From Streptomyces aureus (GTDB lineage Bacteria > Actinomycetota > Actinomycetes > Streptomycetales > Streptomycetaceae), in contig NZ_JNZD01000027.1 of the NCBI RefSeq assembly GCF_000725495.1, positions 139,582 through 203,581 on the forward strand: a DNA stretch of 64,000 nucleotides, in the 5' to 3' direction. Below, one piece after another: positions 17,148-25,781 of this stretch. Every line of letters starts with the position of its first letter. Position 1 is the stretch's first letter. The notes beneath the pieces were generated by a model. That model saw only the letters and a program-made list of their open reading frames with translations. It was not told the origin of the DNA and searched no databases. Position numbers and translations under genes: made by a program.

Positions 17148-17494
17148 GGTGGTGAGATCTCCGCTTCCATTGAAAGTTCGTGTGGCCGAGAGGGGGTGGG
17201 TCGACCGGGCCCGACGGCTGACCCTAGATCCGTCCTCGGGGGCGGTCCTTGCCGGGGCCCCTCGACAGGGCGGGCGAGTACCCGGGACGAGCCTACGCTC
17301 GGGGCCGGGTTTCGCTCATTCCTGCGGACGTTCACCCACAGGTGGCGGCGTCCCGGATTCCCGCCCCTCACTCCCGGTGACCTGAGACACACTCATCGTG
17401 TTCAGTGGACACGCCGTCCACTGCTTTGCACGATTTCCACAGATTCCCCGTGGTTTCCACTCATGGGGGATGCTCGAGGGGGAGAAAGCTACAT
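17148..17494. other. Divergent intergenic region before the exopolysaccharide cluster
   Basis: This 347-bp region separates pepA from the polysaccharide cluster and serves as promoter space for both. Bases 17290-17494 are less GC-rich than the flanks. No open frame with a ribosome-binding site is seen. The likely regulatory elements at 17403-17460 are listed separately. Confidence 0.55.
17403..17460. promoter_or_regulatory. Dyad and direct repeats upstream of the deacetylase gene
   Basis: CAGTGGAC (17403-17410) and GTCCACTG (17416-17423) form a perfect 8-bp dyad with a 5-bp spacer, an operator-like shape. Just downstream TTTCCAC occurs at 17434-17440 and 17454-17460, 20 bp apart. All lie 35-92 bp before the ATG of the deacetylase gene and are candidates for controlling the polysaccharide cluster. 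Confidence 0.45.
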
Positions 17495-19525
17495 ATGGCA
17501 CAGAGTCTGCAATGGTGGAGAGGGACGGCTGCCGTCCTGGGGGCCGCCGGACTCCTGGCGCTGGGCATGGGGGCACCCGGCGCGGCCGCGGCGCCCACGC
17601 CGCGGATCGATCTGAAGGTCCTGGTCGTGGACAACGGCGCCGGCCAGGTCGGAGCCATCACCGCGGAACTGAAGAACTCCGGTGTCCCGTACACCACGGT
17701 CAACCTGGGCGACGCGAACCGCCCGACCATCAACGCCACGTTCCTGAGCGACACCGTGAACGGCGTCCCGCGCGCCAAGTACCAGGGTGTCGTCCTGCCG
17801 AACGAGGCACCGTTCGGCTCGGGTTCCGCCGAACAGAGCGCCCTGGAGGCCTACGAGAAGACGTTCGGCATCCCGCAGGTCGACGCCTACACCTGGGCCC
17901 ACCCCGAGGTCGGTCTCGACTACACCGACCAGAACGGCGGCTGGTCCGGTGTGCTGGACGGCCAGACCACCCAGATCACCGCGGCGGGCACGGCCGGCCC
18001 GTTCCGCTACCTCGACGGACCGCTGACCTTCGAGGACAACGACCCGGCCGTCCAGGAGACCTACGGCTACGCGGCCCACCCGAGGGACGGGTTCACCAGC
18101 TACCTGAACGCGCCCAGCGGCGGTTCCATGCTCGGCCAGTACGAGCACGACGGGCGCCGCGAACTCGTGGTGACCTTCGCCTACAACCAGTACCAGAAGC
18201 AGTTCAAGGTGCTGGCGCGCGGCATCGTCGAATGGCTCACCCAGGGCGTCCACCTCGGGCAGGCCAGGAACTACTTCTCGGTCCACGTCGACGACGTCTT
18301 CGCGCCCGACGCCCGCTGGGACTCCGAGCGCAACTGCACCCCCGGCGACATCGACTGCGTCGGCGGCAACGGCGAGGACACCACCACGCCGATCCGCATG
18401 ACCGCGGCCGACGCCGCCTACGCCGCCCAGTGGGAGGCCGACCACGGCTTCACGCTGGACATGGTCTTCAACGCCGGCGCGGGCGAGGAGTGGAAGTCCG
18501 AGAACGGCGGCACCGACGCCCTCACGGACCAGCTGCTCGCCGACAAGGCCAAGTTCCGCTGGATGAACCACACCTACACGCACCCGTTCCTCGGCTGCGT
18601 CCAGGACACCACGACCGTCCCCTGGACCTGCTCGAAGAACGCCGACGGCTCCACCCAGTGGGTGAGCCGGTCCGACATCTCCGCGCAGATCTCGGACAAC
18701 AACAACTGGGCGGCCTCGCATGGACTGGCCACCGACCGCACCGAGCTGGTGACCGGCGAGCACTCGGGCCTGAAGACGCTGCCCCAGCAGCCCGTCGACA
18801 ACCCGAACCTCGCCCGCGCCATGGCCGCCAACGGCGTCAAGTGGACCGGGTCCGACAACTCCCGCGAGCCCGAGCAGCGTTCGGTCGGCAACGGCGTGAT
18901 GACCGTCCCGCGCTACCCGATGAACATCTACTACAACACCGGCACGCCCCAGGAGATGGCCGACGAGTACAACTACATCTACACCTCCAAGGCCGACGGC
19001 GGCAGCGGCGTCTGCGAGAACAACGCGACGTCCACCTGTCTGCCGGCGCCGCTGAACACGGCCACCGGCTACGCCGACTACATCGTCCCGGCCGAGGCGC
19101 GCACCGCCCTCGGGCACGCGATCGGCAACGACCCGCGCCCGCACTACGTCCACCAGTCCAACCTGGCCGAGGGCCGCATCCTGTACCCGGTCCTGGACAA
19201 GGTGCTCGCCGACTACAAGGCGATCTACGCGGACAACACCCCGCTGCAGAACCCCCGTCAGAGCGCCATCGGCACGGAGCTCCAGCGCCGCGCCGACTGG
19301 CAGACGGCCCTGGCGAGCGGCAAGGTCACGGCCTACCGCATCGGCAACCAGGTCACCGTCACCGCCCCGTCCGGGACGCAGATCCCGGTGACCGTGCCCG
19401 AGGGAACCAAGAAGCAACTCCTGGTCGGCACGACCGCGTTCGGGACGGCCTACGCCGGAGCGCGCAACGACTGGACCAAGCCGGAGCTCCTCCAGTCCGC
19501 GGTCAAGCTGAACCTGCCCGCGTAG
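17495..19525 (+). CDS. Secreted Agd3-like (CE18-type) polysaccharide deacetylase
   Basis: The 676-residue protein starts at ATG 17495 after GGGGGAGAAAG and has a signal peptide cleaved near residues 32-34 (GAPGAAAA-PTP). An N-terminal ~200-residue Rossmann-like region (DLKVLVVDNGAG) precedes a NodB-like deacetylase with metal-binding His264-x-Asp266-Asp267 (FSVHVDDVF) and His359/His363 (MNHTYTHPFLG). This arrangement and length match the Agd3 family, which removes acetyl groups from N-acetylgalactosamine in fungal galactosaminogalactan. The neighbours (PelF-like transferase, Spherulin-4-like protein) support an extracellular polysaccharide-modifying role. The substrate is inferred, not shown. 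Confidence 0.8.
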   Translation: MAQSLQWWRGTAAVLGAAGLLALGMGAPGAAAAPTPRIDLKVLVVDNGAGQVGAITAELKNSGVPYTTVNLGDANRPTINATFLSDTVNGVPRAKYQGVVLPNEAPFGSGSAEQSALEAYEKTFGIPQVDAYTWAHPEVGLDYTDQNGGWSGVLDGQTTQITAAGTAGPFRYLDGPLTFEDNDPAVQETYGYAAHPRDGFTSYLNAPSGGSMLGQYEHDGRRELVVTFAYNQYQKQFKVLARGIVEWLTQGVHLGQARNYFSVHVDDVFAPDARWDSERNCTPGDIDCVGGNGEDTTTPIRMTAADAAYAAQWEADHGFTLDMVFNAGAGEEWKSENGGTDALTDQLLADKAKFRWMNHTYTHPFLGCVQDTTTVPWTCSKNADGSTQWVSRSDISAQISDNNNWAASHGLATDRTELVTGEHSGLKTLPQQPVDNPNLARAMAANGVKWTGSDNSREPEQRSVGNGVMTVPRYPMNIYYNTGTPQEMADEYNYIYTSKADGGSGVCENNATSTCLPAPLNTATGYADYIVPAEARTALGHAIGNDPRPHYVHQSNLAEGRILYPVLDKVLADYKAIYADNTPLQNPRQSAIGTELQRRADWQTALASGKVTAYRIGNQVTVTAPSGTQIPVTVPEGTKKQLLVGTTAFGTAYAGARNDWTKPELLQSAVKLNLPA

Positions 19526-19647
19526 GCGCGGCGGCACAGCGGCTCGCGACGCGCACCCCGGCCCGACCGGCCGGGGTGCGTTCGTGAGCCGTGCGACGGG
19601 GAGCCGGGGGGCTCCCCGCAGGAAACAGTCCCAGGGGGGAACCACAC

Positions 19648-21171
19648 ATGATGCGCACCGGCCGTCATGTCACCATGCTCACCGAAGGCACCTACCCACA
19701 TGTCCACGGCGGGGTCAGCACCTGGTGCGACCAGCTGGTCAAGGGCATGCCGGAGGTCGACTTCCACATCGTCTCGCTCACCGGCAGCGGCCGCGAACCC
19801 GTGGCCTGGGAACTGCCGCCCAACGTCTACCGGCACACCCGCGTACCGACCTGGGGACCGCGCCCCGGCCGGGCGCGCCCGCCGATCGGCCGCGCCCAGC
19901 GCCGCTTCGCCGAGATCTACGAACGCTTCCTGCTCTCCTTCCTCGACCCCGAGTCGCCCGAGGACTTCGGCGACGCCCTGTACGAACTGGCCGAACTCGC
20001 CCGGGACGGACGCCTGTCCGCCGCCCTGCGCGGCGAGGCGGCGCTGCGCTCGCTGATGTGGATCTGGACCATGCCGCATCTGCCGACCGCCGCCGCCCGG
20101 CCCACCGTGCACGACGCGCTCACCGCGACGGACCTACTGGAGCACGCGCTGCGCCCGCTGGGCGTGCGGATCCCCGAGGACTCGGTCGCCCACGCGGTCA
20201 GCAGCGGCCTCGCCACCCTGCCCGCCCTCGCCGCGCACCGCCTGGACGGGGTCCCGTTCCTGCTCACCGAGCACGGCATCTATCTGCGCGAGCGCTACCT
20301 CGGCTACCGCGGCGCCGGACAGCGCTGGCCCGTCAAGGCGTTCATGCTCGGCTTCTACCGCGAGCTGAACTCCCTCGGCTACCGCGCCGCCGACCTCATC
20401 ACGCCGTGCAACCAGTACAACCGCCGCTGGGAGGAGCGCGGCGGCGCCGACGGGGACCGGATCCGCACGGTCTACAACGGCGTCGACCCGTACGCCTTCC
20501 CGCACGCGGGACCCGAACCCGCCGTGCCCACCCTCACCTGGTGCGGCCGCATCGACCCCATCAAGGACCTGGAGACGCTCCTGCGCGCCTACGCCCTGGT
20601 GCGCGCCGAACTTCCCGAGACCCGGCTCCGGTTGTTCGGCCCCGTGCCGCCCGGCGGGGAGGCCTACCGCACCCGCCTGGAGAAGCTCGCCGCCGAACTG
20701 GGCGTGACCGACGGACTGACCTTCGAGGGCCGGATCACCGAGGTGTGGCGCGCCTACGCGGCCGGCCACGTCGTCATGCTGTCCTCCATCTCGGAGGGCT
20801 TCCCGTTCTCGATCATCGAAGCCATGTCCTGCGGCCGCACGACGGTCTCCACCGACGTGGGCGGGGTCCGGGAGGCGGTCGGCGACACCGGCATCGTCGT
20901 CCCGCCGCGCGAGCCGGAGAAGATGGCCGCCGCCGCCCTCGCCCTGCTGCGGGACGAGGAACGCCGCCTGGACCTCGGCGAGTTGTCCCGGCAGCGGGTC
21001 ATCGACCGTTTCACGCTGCGGCGTTCCGTCGACGCGTTCCGCACGGTCTACCAGGAACTGGCGGGCCGGCCCACGGTGTACGAACCCGCCGTGGAGACCG
21101 TCGAGGACTGGACCCTCGAACTGCGCGACCCCTGGTACCAGGCCGTCGCCACGGACGGGACCGGCTGGTGA
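19648..21171 (+). CDS. PelF-like GT4-family glycosyltransferase
   Basis: The 507-residue GT-B transferase begins at ATG 19648, preceded by AGGGGGGA. The N-terminal TEGTYPHVHGGVSTWCDQLVKG motif is the signature seen in PelF, the cytosolic polymerising transferase of Pel polysaccharide that uses UDP-activated N-acetylhexosamine. The C-terminal half has LTWCGRIDPIKDLETLL and the GT4 E-x7-E motif (SSISEGFPFSIIEAMSCGR). A ~100-residue insertion rich in Arg and Leu follows the first strand, as in PelF. It lies 122 bp after the deacetylase gene and overlaps the next gene by 4 bp (GTGA), so at least the last three genes form an operon. Confidence 0.87.
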   Translation: MMRTGRHVTMLTEGTYPHVHGGVSTWCDQLVKGMPEVDFHIVSLTGSGREPVAWELPPNVYRHTRVPTWGPRPGRARPPIGRAQRRFAEIYERFLLSFLDPESPEDFGDALYELAELARDGRLSAALRGEAALRSLMWIWTMPHLPTAAARPTVHDALTATDLLEHALRPLGVRIPEDSVAHAVSSGLATLPALAAHRLDGVPFLLTEHGIYLRERYLGYRGAGQRWPVKAFMLGFYRELNSLGYRAADLITPCNQYNRRWEERGGADGDRIRTVYNGVDPYAFPHAGPEPAVPTLTWCGRIDPIKDLETLLRAYALVRAELPETRLRLFGPVPPGGEAYRTRLEKLAAELGVTDGLTFEGRITEVWRAYAAGHVVMLSSISEGFPFSIIEAMSCGRTTVSTDVGGVREAVGDTGIVVPPREPEKMAAAALALLRDEERRLDLGELSRQRVIDRFTLRRSVDAFRTVYQELAGRPTVYEPAVETVEDWTLELRDPWYQAVATDGTGW

Positions 21172-22796
21172 GCGGCTCCCTGCGCACGCAGCCCGGCGCC
21201 CCCCGGTCCACCCGTCCCCTGGTCCCGGGCCAGCGCCGCGCGACCAGCTGGGCGAAGCCCGACCCGATCGACGAACTCGCCGCGGAACTGGGGGAGTCCG
21301 TGACCGCCGCCGTCCACCCCGACGAGGTGGCGGCGCTCCTCGAGTCCGACGGCCTCTCGGACGACCAGATCCGGGAACGGTACGGCGTCAGCGACTCCTT
21401 CGCCCTCGCCGAGGCGCTGTTCGCGCGGGTCGACCGGGGCTATCCCGAACCGGAGGGCCCGGCCCACGACCCCTGGCGGATCGGTCTGGTCGGCTGCCTC
21501 CTGCGGGGCGTCGTCTTCGCCCTCCCCGGCCTCGGCTACGTCCTCGCCGCCCCCCTCCTCGCCGGTCCGAGGGGCGCGTTCGGACTGCCCGCCGGGACCG
21601 TGCCGATGCTCGCCGGGGCGCTGTGCGGCTGGACCTGGAACCAGGGGCTCGCCCACCGCGCGTACTCCTGGATGGGGCTCGGCGACCGCACGGCCGCGCG
21701 CCGCGCGCTGCTCGTCGGGACCCCGGTCGGCGTCCTGCTCGGCACCCTGGTGGCCCTCGCGGCGGCGGGATCGGCCGGCCGGGGCGCCGTGGCCTTCGCC
21801 GCCGGGCAGTCCGCCTACCTGGGCGCGGCCACCGTCCTGCTGGTCATGGGCAGGGAGCGCGTCCTGCTCGCCGCCCTCGCGCCCATGACGGCGGGCGCGG
21901 CCGTGACCATGGTCAACCCGGTCCCCGATCCGGTGCGGGTGGCCCTGCTCCTGGGCTCCCTGGCGGCGGTCGCCCTGCTCGGACTGCTCGAAGTGGCCCC
22001 CGCCGTCCGCGACCTGGGGGAGGGGAGCTGGGGCGCGGGACTGCTGGCGCTGCTGCCGCGGGCGGCCGTCCCCGGCGGCGCCGAGCCGTCCGTCCGGGCC
22101 GGCGCGCCCCGGTCCGCCTCCGCCGGCAGGCCGGCCGCCGGGAAGCCGGGGACCGTCCCGGGCCGCCGCGGCGGGATCGCCGCACGGCTGCGCGCCCGCC
22201 GCTCCGTCCCGCGCCGGCACGCCGGAACCGTCGCCTACGCCCTGTTCGGGCTCGGCAGCGGTGTCCTCGTGCTGTACGCGGCGCTCGGAGACGTCCTGAC
22301 GGGAGCCCGCGCGGCGGTCGCCGCACCGGCCGCCGTCGCCCTCACCCTCAGCATGGGCCCCGCCGAATGGCTGCTCTTCCGGTTCCGCAGCGGGAGCCTC
22401 GCCGGACTGCGCTCGACCACCTCGGCACGCAGCTTCCGGCGGGCCGCCGCACTCGCCCTCCTGAGATGCCTGAGCGGCTACCTCGCCGCGCTGCTGGTCC
22501 TCGGCCTGGGCGTCTCCTCCCTGTGGCCGCACGCGCCCGCGGCCGCGGACGGGGTCAGGCTCGGCGGACTGCTCCTGCTGGGCGTGGTCATGTGGACCGG
22601 ACTGCTGCTCCAGTCCTTCGGCGCCGTCACCGGCACCGCCGCCGTGGTCTGCGCCGCGGCCCTCGTCCAGACCGCGGCCCTGGCCACGCACACCGGGGAC
22701 GCGCACTGGGTGGGGCTGATCGTGCACGGCACCGCGGCGGGCGCCCAGACCGCGCTCGTCTGCGCCCGGCTCGGAAAGGTGACGGCACACCGGTGA
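21168..22796 (+). CDS. Multi-spanning membrane protein of the polysaccharide cluster, possible PelG-like exporter
   Basis: The 542-residue protein has a ~95-residue cytoplasmic N-terminus and about 11-12 hydrophobic helices, with a basic, Pro/Gly-rich loop of about 60 residues between helices 6 and 7. Its GTG start overlaps the glycosyltransferase stop (GTGA) and its own stop overlaps the next start, indicating tight translational coupling. PelF in Pel systems works with PelG, a 12-helix inner-membrane transporter, so an export or flippase role is plausible by position and topology. I see no diagnostic PelG motif, so this is inference. Confidence 0.72.
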   Translation: MSGSLRTQPGAPRSTRPLVPGQRRATSWAKPDPIDELAAELGESVTAAVHPDEVAALLESDGLSDDQIRERYGVSDSFALAEALFARVDRGYPEPEGPAHDPWRIGLVGCLLRGVVFALPGLGYVLAAPLLAGPRGAFGLPAGTVPMLAGALCGWTWNQGLAHRAYSWMGLGDRTAARRALLVGTPVGVLLGTLVALAAAGSAGRGAVAFAAGQSAYLGAATVLLVMGRERVLLAALAPMTAGAAVTMVNPVPDPVRVALLLGSLAAVALLGLLEVAPAVRDLGEGSWGAGLLALLPRAAVPGGAEPSVRAGAPRSASAGRPAAGKPGTVPGRRGGIAARLRARRSVPRRHAGTVAYALFGLGSGVLVLYAALGDVLTGARAAVAAPAAVALTLSMGPAEWLLFRFRSGSLAGLRSTTSARSFRRAAALALLRCLSGYLAALLVLGLGVSSLWPHAPAAADGVRLGGLLLLGVVMWTGLLLQSFGAVTGTAAVVCAAALVQTAALATHTGDAHWVGLIVHGTAAGAQTALVCARLGKVTAHR

Positions 22797-23434
22797 AGTC
22801 GCTCCTCGTCCCGTACTACGAACACCCCGACGTCCGCCCCGCCGAGTGGGAGGCGCTCCTCGCCGCCGCGCCCCGGCTGTACGGCGTGGTGCTGAACCCC
22901 GCCAGCGGCCCGGGCGAGCGCCCCGACCCGGCGTTCGCGGCCGTCGCCGCACGGCTGCGCGCCGCGGGTGTCCAGGTCCTCGGCTACGTCGACACGGCCT
23001 ACGGGCGCAGGCCGCTCGACGACGTCCGGCGCGAACTGGCCCGGCACCGCGACTGGTTCGCCGCCGACGGCGTCTTCCTGGACCAGGCGGCCGCGGGGGA
23101 GGGGGAGTTCGACCACTACCGGCGGCTGGCGAGGGAGGTCCGGGGCCTGGGCGGCGGCACCCTCGTCCTCAACCACGGCACGGCGCCGCATCCTTCGTAC
23201 GCCCGGATCGCGGACGTCCTCGTCACCTTCGAGGGCACCTGGTCCACGTACCGCAGGAAGCCCCCGCCGCCGTGGACGGGCGACGGCGCGGTCCTGTGCC
23301 ATCTCGTGCACGGGGCCCCGCCGGGAGCCGACGCCCGGGCGGAGGCCGGGGAACGGGGGGCCATGCTCTCCTGCACGGTCCCCGGCACGGGCGACCATCC
23401 CTGGGGCACCCTGCCCCACGGGCTGACGGGCTGA
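22793..23434 (+). CDS. Spherulin-4/GH135-like glycoside hydrolase-fold protein
   Basis: The 213-residue protein (MKSLLVPYYEHPD...YGVVLNPASGPGERPDPAF) matches the Spherulin-4 family, a TIM-barrel group that includes Sph3, the GH135 enzyme needed for fungal galactosaminogalactan synthesis. Acidic residues Asp97 (DGVFLDQ) and Glu147 (VTFEGTW) sit where catalytic acids are expected, but the position after Asp97, normally Glu in Sph3, is Gln98. No signal peptide is present, so it is probably cytoplasmic or exported by another route. The GTG start overlaps the membrane-protein stop. The stop codon lies in an 8-bp tandem repeat. Confidence 0.78.
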   Translation: MKSLLVPYYEHPDVRPAEWEALLAAAPRLYGVVLNPASGPGERPDPAFAAVAARLRAAGVQVLGYVDTAYGRRPLDDVRRELARHRDWFAADGVFLDQAAAGEGEFDHYRRLAREVRGLGGGTLVLNHGTAPHPSYARIADVLVTFEGTWSTYRRKPPPPWTGDGAVLCHLVHGAPPGADARAEAGERGAMLSCTVPGTGDHPWGTLPHGLTG

Positions 23435-23451
23435 CGGGCTGACGGGCTGAC
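23420..23451. repeat. Four perfect 8-bp tandem repeats spanning a stop codon
   Basis: GGGCTGAC is repeated four times without change at 23420-23427, 23428-23435, 23436-23443 and 23444-23451. The stop codon of the Spherulin-4-like gene (23432-23434) is inside copy two, and copy four forms the left arm of the following hairpin. The 8-bp unit shifts frame with each slippage event, but every frame quickly meets TGA. Confidence 0.9.
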
Positions 23452-23484
23452 CGGCCGGCGTCCCGTGCGGGCGCCGGTCAGCCC
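23444..23484. terminator. Bidirectional hairpin between the polysaccharide cluster and cobS
   Basis: GGGCTGACCGGC (23444-23455) pairs perfectly with GCCGGTCAGCCC (23473-23484). It lies between convergent genes and includes the cobS stop codon at 23478-23480. Confidence 0.65.
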
Positions 23485-24272
23485 AGCGAGAGGACCACGA
23501 GCGCGGTCGTCGCCGCCGTCTCCGCCAGACCGCCGAACACATCGCCGGTGACCCCGCCGAAGCGCCGGACGCAGTGCCGCAGCAGCAGTTCGGCGGCCAG
23601 GAGGGCGAGGCCCACGGCCGCCGCCGCGCGCACGACGTCGTACGTGCCGACGAGCGCGCCCGCGCCCGCCGCCAGACAGGTCACGGCCGCCGCGACCAGC
23701 AGCGCCCCGCGCGTCGGCACGGAGCCCGCGACCGCCGCGCCCAGACCTTCGGGCCGGGCCGCGGGCACGGTCGCGCGGGCGGCGAGCGTGAGGGCGAGGC
23801 GGGCCGCGGCGGCCGACACCACGGCCGTGAGGACACCCCGGCCCCACGAGATCTCGTAGGCATGGGCGAGTGCGGCCACCTGGGCGAGCAGGACGAACAG
23901 GAGGGTGATCACACCGAACGGGCCGATGTCCGACTGCTTCATGATCCGCAGCGCGTCCTCGGCGGGCTTCCCGCTGCCCAGCCCGTCCGCGGTGTCGGCG
24001 AGACCGTCGAGGTGCAGGCCCCGGGTGAGCGCGGCCGGCACGGCGGCGGTGGCGACGGCCGCGAGCAGCGGCCCCGAGCCCATGGCCAGCAGGGCCAGGC
24101 CCGCCAGGGCCGCGCCCGCCCCGGCCACGAGCCCGACCAGCGGGGCGCACAGCATGCCCCCGCGCGCCGCCTCCCGGTCCCAGCGGGTCACCCGCACGGG
24201 GAGCACGGTGAGGGTGCCGAAGGCGAAGCGGAGGCTGTCGGGCCCCGAGGCCCCGGACGCGGTCTTGGACAT
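23478..24272 (-). CDS. cobS: Adenosylcobinamide-GDP ribazoletransferase (cobalamin synthase)
   Basis: The 264-residue polytopic membrane enzyme joins adenosylcobinamide-GDP to alpha-ribazole (or its phosphate), the last assembly step of adenosylcobalamin. The family signature LHLDGLADTADGLGSGKPAEDALRIMKQSDIGPFG (acidic D-G-L-A-D-T-A-D-G motif plus S-D-x-G) is complete at about residues 86-120, and roughly six hydrophobic segments follow. It is convergent with the polysaccharide cluster. cobT and cobU lie 4-8 kb away on the same strand, so the nucleotide-loop pathway is dispersed across this region. Confidence 0.95.
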   Translation of the reverse strand: MSKTASGASGPDSLRFAFGTLTVLPVRVTRWDREAARGGMLCAPLVGLVAGAGAALAGLALLAMGSGPLLAAVATAAVPAALTRGLHLDGLADTADGLGSGKPAEDALRIMKQSDIGPFGVITLLFVLLAQVAALAHAYEISWGRGVLTAVVSAAAARLALTLAARATVPAARPEGLGAAVAGSVPTRGALLVAAAVTCLAAGAGALVGTYDVVRAAAAVGLALLAAELLLRHCVRRFGGVTGDVFGGLAETAATTALVVLSLG

Positions 24273-24320
24273 CGGCGCAGGCTACCCGGACGCCCGGAGG
24301 GCGGATACAGCGGTGCTGGA

Positions 24321-24332
24321 TAAAGTTCACAT
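24321..24332 (+). promoter_or_regulatory. Candidate -10 box immediately before ATG 24333
   Basis: TAAAGT (24321-24326) followed by six bases and then ATG suggests a leaderless transcript. No Shine-Dalgarno sequence is visible. The -35 region is not recognisable. Confidence 0.35.
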
Positions 24333-25100
24333 ATGGGTCATTGGTTGTATCGGAACATCGTCGAGCCCGGGAAGCTCCCCCTGTTCCTGGCGCTGGCCTC
24401 GTTCGTCGTGACCTTCGTGGTCACCCGCGTCATCGTGCGGCTGATCCGGGCCGGCAGAGGGCCCTTCGGCAACGTCAAGGCCGGGGACCTGCACATCCAC
24501 CACGTCGTGCCCGGCGTCGTCCTCACGGTGATCGGCGGCTTCGGCGCGGTCGCCGGCAGCCGCTACGGATTCTGGCCCTGTGTGAGCGCCGTCGTCTTCG
24601 GCATCGGAACCGGCCTCGTGCTCGACGAGTTCGCGCTGATCCTGCACCTCGACGACGTCTACTGGACCGAGGACGGACGCAAGAGCGTCGAGGTCGTGGT
24701 GATCACGGCGGCCCTCCTCGGCCTGATGCTCAGCGGCTTCTCCCCGCTCGGCGTCAACGACGTCAGCGACCAGGAGGCGCAGGACCGCGCGAGCGCGATC
24801 GTGACCATCGTCCTGAACTTCCTCTTCGTGCTGCTCGCCCTGAGCAAGGGCAAGGCCCGCACGGCGGTGTTCGGGGTGATCGTCCCCTTCATCGCCCTCG
24901 TCGGCGCCGTCAGGCTGGCCAAGCCCGGCTCCCCGTGGGCCCGGCGCTTCTACCGGAACCGGCCGCGGGCCCGCGCCCGGTCCCGGCTGCGCGCCTACCA
25001 CCACGACCGCCGCTGGGCGGTCCCCGCCCGCAGGCTTCAGGAGTGGATCGGCGGCAAACCCGACCCGGCGCCCGCCCGCTCCCTCTCCGACCGCCGGTGA
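24333..25100 (+). CDS. Conserved polytopic membrane protein, function unknown
   Basis: The 255-residue protein has about six hydrophobic helices (for example LFLALASFVVTFVVTRVIVRLI, residues 17-38) and a Arg-rich cytoplasmic C-terminal tail of about 50 residues. A short segment GDLHIHHVVPG between helices 1 and 2 and an FALILHLDDVYW segment contain His and Asp residues that could bind metal, but I recognise no characterised family. The 3' end overlaps the convergent rhomboid-like gene by 64 bp. Confidence 0.75.
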   Translation: MGHWLYRNIVEPGKLPLFLALASFVVTFVVTRVIVRLIRAGRGPFGNVKAGDLHIHHVVPGVVLTVIGGFGAVAGSRYGFWPCVSAVVFGIGTGLVLDEFALILHLDDVYWTEDGRKSVEVVVITAALLGLMLSGFSPLGVNDVSDQEAQDRASAIVTIVLNFLFVLLALSKGKARTAVFGVIVPFIALVGAVRLAKPGSPWARRFYRNRPRARARSRLRAYHHDRRWAVPARRLQEWIGGKPDPAPARSLSDRR

Positions 25101-25738
25101 CGCACCGCGGACAGGAGGCACACCACCAGCACCGCCGCGATCGCCGCCAGATGCTCCTTGCCCGCCAGGTTGTCCTTGACGGCCACCTCGGCCACCATCG
25201 CCCCGATCACGATCCCCGCCGTCGCGTACGCCCGGTAGCGCCAGCCCAGGAACACGGCGAGGCCCACCACAGCCGCCGACGGGCCGGTGTCCACCACCAG
25301 TGCGTCCGCCCCGGGCAGCCCCAGCGGGCGGTGCGGGCCGAGCGCGATGCCGACCCGGGCGTAGAGCGTCCCGGCGAGCGTGGCGACGTACGCGAGGACG
25401 AGCGTGCGCCACCAGCCCAGACAGATCTCGGCGATCCCGAACACGATCAGGACCTGCGCGAGCGCCCCCCACACCGGCAGGTCCAGCGCCGGTACGAACA
25501 GGGAGAGCGGGGTGCGCAACAGCGCCAGCCACAGCGGGTCCTCGGCCCGCACGGCACCGGCGTCCTGCACCGGCCCGTAGCCCCAGGACTGGTTCTGGAC
25601 GAACTGGAGGGCGGCCGTCAGGCACACCGCGCCGAGCGTCATCGGGACCGCCCGCCACCCCTTCACCCACAGCGCCCGGCGCACGGTGGCGTACAGCAGA
25701 CCCCACTCGGCGCGGGCCCAGCGGGCGAGTGCGCTCAT
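25037..25738 (-). CDS. Rhomboid-like polytopic membrane protein
   Basis: The 233-residue protein has about six hydrophobic helices and resembles the rhomboid-like actinobacterial membrane family (LVLAYVATLAGTLYARVGIALG, then VVDTGPSAAVVGLAVFLGWRYR). A GPSA segment stands where active rhomboids have GxSG, and no paired catalytic His is evident, so it is probably a non-proteolytic pseudo-rhomboid. It lies 43 bp downstream of the lysyltransferase-like gene and is likely cotranscribed with it. It overlaps the opposing gene by 64 bp. Confidence 0.75.
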   Translation of the reverse strand: MSALARWARAEWGLLYATVRRALWVKGWRAVPMTLGAVCLTAALQFVQNQSWGYGPVQDAGAVRAEDPLWLALLRTPLSLFVPALDLPVWGALAQVLIVFGIAEICLGWWRTLVLAYVATLAGTLYARVGIALGPHRPLGLPGADALVVDTGPSAAVVGLAVFLGWRYRAYATAGIVIGAMVAEVAVKDNLAGKEHLAAIAAVLVVCLLSAVRHRRSERERAGAGSGLPPIHS

Positions 25739-25781
25739 CCGGTCGTCCCCACGGCTCTCCTCACCTCGGCCCGAGGCGGGC

